Shown here piece by piece: positions 60,968-64,000 of a stretch of 64,000 bases of DNA. A model generated the notes under the pieces. That model was not told where the DNA came from, did no database searches, and saw only the letters and a program-made list of their open reading frames with translations. Numbering within the stretch: position 1 is the stretch's first letter; the number at the start of each line of letters is the position of its first letter. Origin of the DNA: Thiotrichaceae bacterium UBA4486 (GTDB taxonomy: Bacteria > Pseudomonadota > Gammaproteobacteria > Eutrophobiales > Eutrophobiaceae); the NCBI GenBank assembly GCA_002389045.1, contig DGNS01000002.1, positions 124,001 to 188,000 of the forward strand. Reading direction: 5' to 3'. A program made the translations under genes and the position numbers.

Positions 60968-62182
60968 ATGCCCCACTTGTTACGATTCATGCTCTTGCTT
61001 GTAGTGTCAACATCCGCCTGCAGTGCTGATGCAGGTACGGACATGTTGTGGCATTTTACAGACCATACGCAAACCGGTCTGCCTGCCGGACTCAGTGGAC
61101 GAACCATGGACGTGGCCTCGGCTGATCTGGACAACGATGGCGATATTGACCTTGTGCTGGCGATGGAATTTGACCGCAATGTTATTCTGCTGAATAACGG
61201 TAACGCTGTTTTTACCGATGCCGCCACTGCACTTCCTGCAAATGCTCATGACAGTGAAGACATCGGCATTGCCGATTTTGATAACGACAAGGATCCCGAC
61301 ATTGTCATTGTCAGCGAGGATGACCGTATCAACGAGCTGTATATGAATGAGGGCGATGCCATGTTCATCGAATCCGCCGAGGCACTGCCGGTCAGCGGCA
61401 TATCCAATGCGGTGGCCGTTCTTGATATCAATGCCGACGGCGCTCCGGATATGGTCATCGGAAACAACGGCCCTAACAATATACTTATTAACGACGGTAA
61501 AGGCCGATTTATGGATGAAACATCCGGCCGCCTGCATGGCACAAATAATGATGTGACACAGGATATGTTGTTTACGGATGTAGACCATGACGGGGATCCG
61601 GATCTGGTGGTTGCCAATGAAGGGCAGAACCGCATCTATATCAACCTCGGCAACGGTGTGTTCCATGATGAAACAGCGCAGAGAATGCCTGTACTGACGG
61701 ATGAAAGCCGGGAAGTCGTGGTCGCGGATGTCGATAATGACGGCGATACCGATCTTTTTTTCGCCAATGTCATGTTCGCGTTGTCGACTGATCCGGCTAA
61801 CCGGTTGTTACTGAACGACGGCAGCGGGCACTTTCGCGATGTATCGGATTCCGCTCTGCCCGTGGATGACAACAGCAACTTCAGCGCCGAATTCATGGAT
61901 ATCAACAGTGACGGGTATGTGGATATTCTCACGGGTTCCTCGGTTATATTCGGGCCCGGCAGCGGCAGGGTATATATCTACCTGAACAATGGCGCCGGCG
62001 GATTTGAGATGATGGATTCATCCTCGTTTGTACAGTACGGTATAGATGGCAACGCCTTTGGCTTCGAGATGGCAGACTTTGACGGTGACGGGCTGACTGA
62101 TATCTATGTGGCGAGCAGGCAGTCCCAATCTGGAGCCGGTGGCAAGGATACCCTGCTGCTGAATAGTGGCAGGCAACGGTAA
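60968..62182 (+). CDS. Exported FG-GAP/VCBS repeat protein
   Basis: The 404-residue product has a signal peptide (LLRFMLLLVVSTSACSADA; a lipoprotein Cys is possible but the lipobox is poor). About seven FG-GAP repeats follow, with calcium-binding D-x-D-x-D-G cores such as DLDNDGDIDLVLA, DFDNDKDPDIVIV and DVDHDGDPDLVVANEG. This predicts a seven-bladed beta-propeller outside the cytoplasm. No enzyme domain is seen. ATG 60968 gives a clean signal peptide; an in-frame start at 60581 would overlap the divergent HAD gene. The function is unknown. Confidence 0.82.
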   Translation: MPHLLRFMLLLVVSTSACSADAGTDMLWHFTDHTQTGLPAGLSGRTMDVASADLDNDGDIDLVLAMEFDRNVILLNNGNAVFTDAATALPANAHDSEDIGIADFDNDKDPDIVIVSEDDRINELYMNEGDAMFIESAEALPVSGISNAVAVLDINADGAPDMVIGNNGPNNILINDGKGRFMDETSGRLHGTNNDVTQDMLFTDVDHDGDPDLVVANEGQNRIYINLGNGVFHDETAQRMPVLTDESREVVVADVDNDGDTDLFFANVMFALSTDPANRLLLNDGSGHFRDVSDSALPVDDNSNFSAEFMDINSDGYVDILTGSSVIFGPGSGRVYIYLNNGAGGFEMMDSSSFVQYGIDGNAFGFEMADFDGDGLTDIYVASRQSQSGAGGKDTLLLNSGRQR

Positions 62183-62258
62183 CGGCAGCGCTGATGCGGG
62201 TTGTGATTCAAACCCGGCAGTTGCCGTAGTCTGACTGCGGGGGAGTACGCAGCATGAT

Positions 62259-63827
62259 TCAGATGTTACCGTGACTCATCTGTGCGGCGATGTAATCGGC
62301 CTGCCTGATGGCCAGACTGACAATCGTCAGCGTCGGATTTTCCGCGGCGCTTGTCGTAAACTGGCTGCCATCGGAGATAAACAGGTTCTCGATGTCATGC
62401 GCTTGTCCCCATTGGTTGCATACTCCCTGATCCGCTTTTGAACTCATCCGGCAGGTCCCAAGGTTATGGGTCGAAGGGTAGGGTGGGACCTTGTAAATCC
62501 TGCGTGCACCTGTTGCCTCATAGACAGCGGCCCCCCGGCTATAGGCATGGTCGCGCATGGCGATATCGTTGGCATGGTCATCGTAGTGGACGTTCGGCAC
62601 CGGCATACCGTAATCGTCTTTCTCATCGGTATTTAACGTCACACGGTTACCCTGCTGTGGCAGATCTTCACCGACGATCCACATTCCGGCCAGGTACTTG
62701 TAGTTTTCCAGTGCGAAGGTGAAATCCGCGCCCCACGCGCCCGGGTTGAGAAATGCCGCCATGAAAGGCAGGCCGAGGGCCAGCGTTTCAAGTTCGTAAC
62801 CGCCGGCAAAACCGCGTTCGGGTTTGTGAATGCTTTCATCCTTGATAATTCCGGCCATGGTCGTGCCGCGATGGAAATTCACCGGTTTGTCAAACACCGC
62901 GTATACGGAACCGGTGGTATGACGCATGTAATTACATCCGACCTGACCCGAAGAATTAGCGAGTCCATCCGGGTACATCGGGGAATGCGAATTCAGTAAC
63001 AGCCGTGGTGTCTCGATGGAGTTGCCGGCAACGCAGACTATACGTGCTTTCTGAAACCGGATGCTGCCATCCCTGTCGGCATATTCAACACCGTTGACCT
63101 TGCCACTGTTATCATGAGTAATCCTGAGAACATGCGCATTGCTTCTCAGATCCAGGTTGCCGGTCGCTTCGGCTTGCGGAATTTCCGTGTACAGGGTTGA
63201 CCATTTGGCCCCGGATTTACAACCCTGGAAACAGAAGCCCAGTTGCATACAGGCTCCCCGGCCTTTTCGGGGCCTGCTGTTGATGGCCATGTTCCCGGTA
63301 CTCACCTGCCTGTAACCGATCTTCGTGGCACCAGCATACATAACCTTGAAATTGTTGTTGCCGGGCAGGCCGGGTATATCATGGGTTCTTGTCACTCCCA
63401 TCTTGTACTCGGCGCGGCTGTAATAAGGCGCCAGATCCTCAAGTCCAAGCGGCCAGTCGGCAAGGTTGGTGCCGGCGATATCGCCGTAACGGGTTCTGGC
63501 CCTGAATTCATGATCCTGGAATCGCAGGCTGGCGCCGGCCCAGTGAGTTGTCGTGCCGCCCACTGTTTTGCAAATCCAGGCCGGCAGATTCGGGAAATCT
63601 GTTGCAATCCGCCAGGAACCCGAGGTAGTACGTCGGTCCAGCCAGGCCAGTTGATTGAACGCTTGCCACTCGTCGTTGTGAAAAGCGGCAATGCTGTAAT
63701 GTTGACCCGCTTCGAGCAGGATTACCCTGATGCCCTTTTGGCATAATTCATTGGCCAGCGTGCCTCCACCGGCGCCGGAACCGATAATGACAACCGCACT
63801 GTCATCGTTATAGCCGGCTCTGTTCAT
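62259..63827 (-). CDS. GMC family oxidoreductase
   Basis: The 522-residue product is an FAD enzyme of the glucose-methanol-choline family. The N-terminal dinucleotide site is VVIIGSGAGGGTLANELCQK near residue 10. KTVGGTTTHWAGASLRFQDH follows. The GMC_C domain at the C-terminus has STHNLGTCRMSSKADQG and SAAENPTLTIVSLAIRQADY with the conserved His-Asn pair. It overlaps by four bases the end of a gene like gluconate 2-dehydrogenase subunit 3, so it is likely the large subunit of a periplasmic sugar or alcohol dehydrogenase. No signal peptide is visible, so export with the small subunit is inferred. Confidence 0.88.
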   Translation of the reverse strand: MNRAGYNDDSAVVIIGSGAGGGTLANELCQKGIRVILLEAGQHYSIAAFHNDEWQAFNQLAWLDRRTTSGSWRIATDFPNLPAWICKTVGGTTTHWAGASLRFQDHEFRARTRYGDIAGTNLADWPLGLEDLAPYYSRAEYKMGVTRTHDIPGLPGNNNFKVMYAGATKIGYRQVSTGNMAINSRPRKGRGACMQLGFCFQGCKSGAKWSTLYTEIPQAEATGNLDLRSNAHVLRITHDNSGKVNGVEYADRDGSIRFQKARIVCVAGNSIETPRLLLNSHSPMYPDGLANSSGQVGCNYMRHTTGSVYAVFDKPVNFHRGTTMAGIIKDESIHKPERGFAGGYELETLALGLPFMAAFLNPGAWGADFTFALENYKYLAGMWIVGEDLPQQGNRVTLNTDEKDDYGMPVPNVHYDDHANDIAMRDHAYSRGAAVYEATGARRIYKVPPYPSTHNLGTCRMSSKADQGVCNQWGQAHDIENLFISDGSQFTTSAAENPTLTIVSLAIRQADYIAAQMSHGNI

Positions 63828-64000
63828 GACCCGTTCCTGTTATATACGGGGCTGGCTTCAGGTGGTGGTTCCGGCAGCCAGTCGAGATCATTGAAACCGC
63901 GATCGATGTACCCGCCCTTGCTGAAAGCCTCGCCTTCGTAGCCGAATGTCTGCCACACCGCATGATTGTCATAGAGTTTCAGGATGGTGGCGGTTTTGAT
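63824..64000 (-). CDS. Gluconate 2-dehydrogenase subunit 3-like protein (C-terminal part)
   Basis: The reading frame enters from beyond the window end and gives 58 residues before the stop. The visible part has LKLYDNHAVWQTFGYEGEAF and then KGGYIDRGFNDLDWLPEPPP, which resembles the C-terminus of the gluconate_2-dh3 family, the small Tat-exported partner of GMC dehydrogenases. Its stop overlaps the GMC start in an ATGA, which supports a two-gene operon. The N-terminus with any Tat signal lies outside the window. Confidence 0.7.
   Translation of the reverse strand: MKTATILKLYDNHAVWQTFGYEGEAFSKGGYIDRGFNDLDWLPEPPPEASPVYNRNGS

Overview
The window is an almost complete polar-flagellum and chemotaxis locus of a gammaproteobacterium with moderately GC-rich DNA. 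The gene order (flgC-L, flagellin region, fleQ-fleSR, fliE-J, fliK, fliL-R, flhBA-flhF-fleN-fliA, cheYZAB-motCD-parC-parP-cheW-DUF2802) is the Pseudomonas/Vibrio polar type, regulated by FleQ, RpoN and FliA. Insertions in the cluster, including icd-aceK and phaC, show that this is not Pseudomonas itself. A marine or sulfur-oxidising (Chromatiales-like) gammaproteobacterium is possible, but the genus cannot be fixed from this sequence.

Layout: 1-9899 rod, hook, L/P rings, rod-cap muramidase and hook-filament junction (flgC partial to flgL). 9904-17895 is a flagellin glycosylation island. It has a NeuB-type synthase, a NeuC-type epimerase and a methyltransferase on the plus strand. On the minus strand an operon runs Maf glycosyltransferase, 2-hydroxyacid dehydrogenase, CMP-sugar synthetase, methyltransferase. 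18386-22721 holds fliC, flaG, fliD, fliS and a fliT-like gene. 22900-27054 holds the regulators fleQ, fleS and fleR. 27115-32655 is fliEFGHIJ. 32656-33600 is a patch of mobile debris (half a MITE, an integron-cassette-like GNAT gene, a REP-like palindrome). 33923-35050 is fliK. 35363-40335 is an insertion of metabolic genes: phaC, and icd-aceK on the other strand. 40675-51141 is fliLMNOPQR-flhBA-flhF-fleN-fliA. 51202-60199 is chemotaxis and stator genes with the ParC/ParP polar-array module. 60221-64000 is non-flagellar: a HAD hydrolase, an FG-GAP repeat exported protein, a GMC oxidoreductase and the end of its small subunit.

Promoters read by eye fit a tiered cascade. A sigma70-like promoter precedes fleQ. 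Sigma54 -24/-12 elements precede fleS, fliD, fliL, cheW and, on the minus strand, the maf operon; a weaker one precedes fliK. A sigma28 promoter precedes fliC, which ends in a strong terminator. The sigma54 site in front of maf puts glycan synthesis in the same FleQ/RpoN regulon as the flagellum itself.

No tRNA, rRNA, CRISPR array or intact transposase gene was seen. The most notable observations are the glycosylation island with its unexplained dehydrogenase, a 180-bp MITE with perfect 14-bp ends plus a second half copy, the cassette-like GNAT insertion between fliJ and fliK, a perfect 19-bp inverted repeat inside the fliQ-fliR gap, heptamer tandem repeats at two gene ends, and an unlisted 54-codon basic gene between cheW and the DUF2802 gene.
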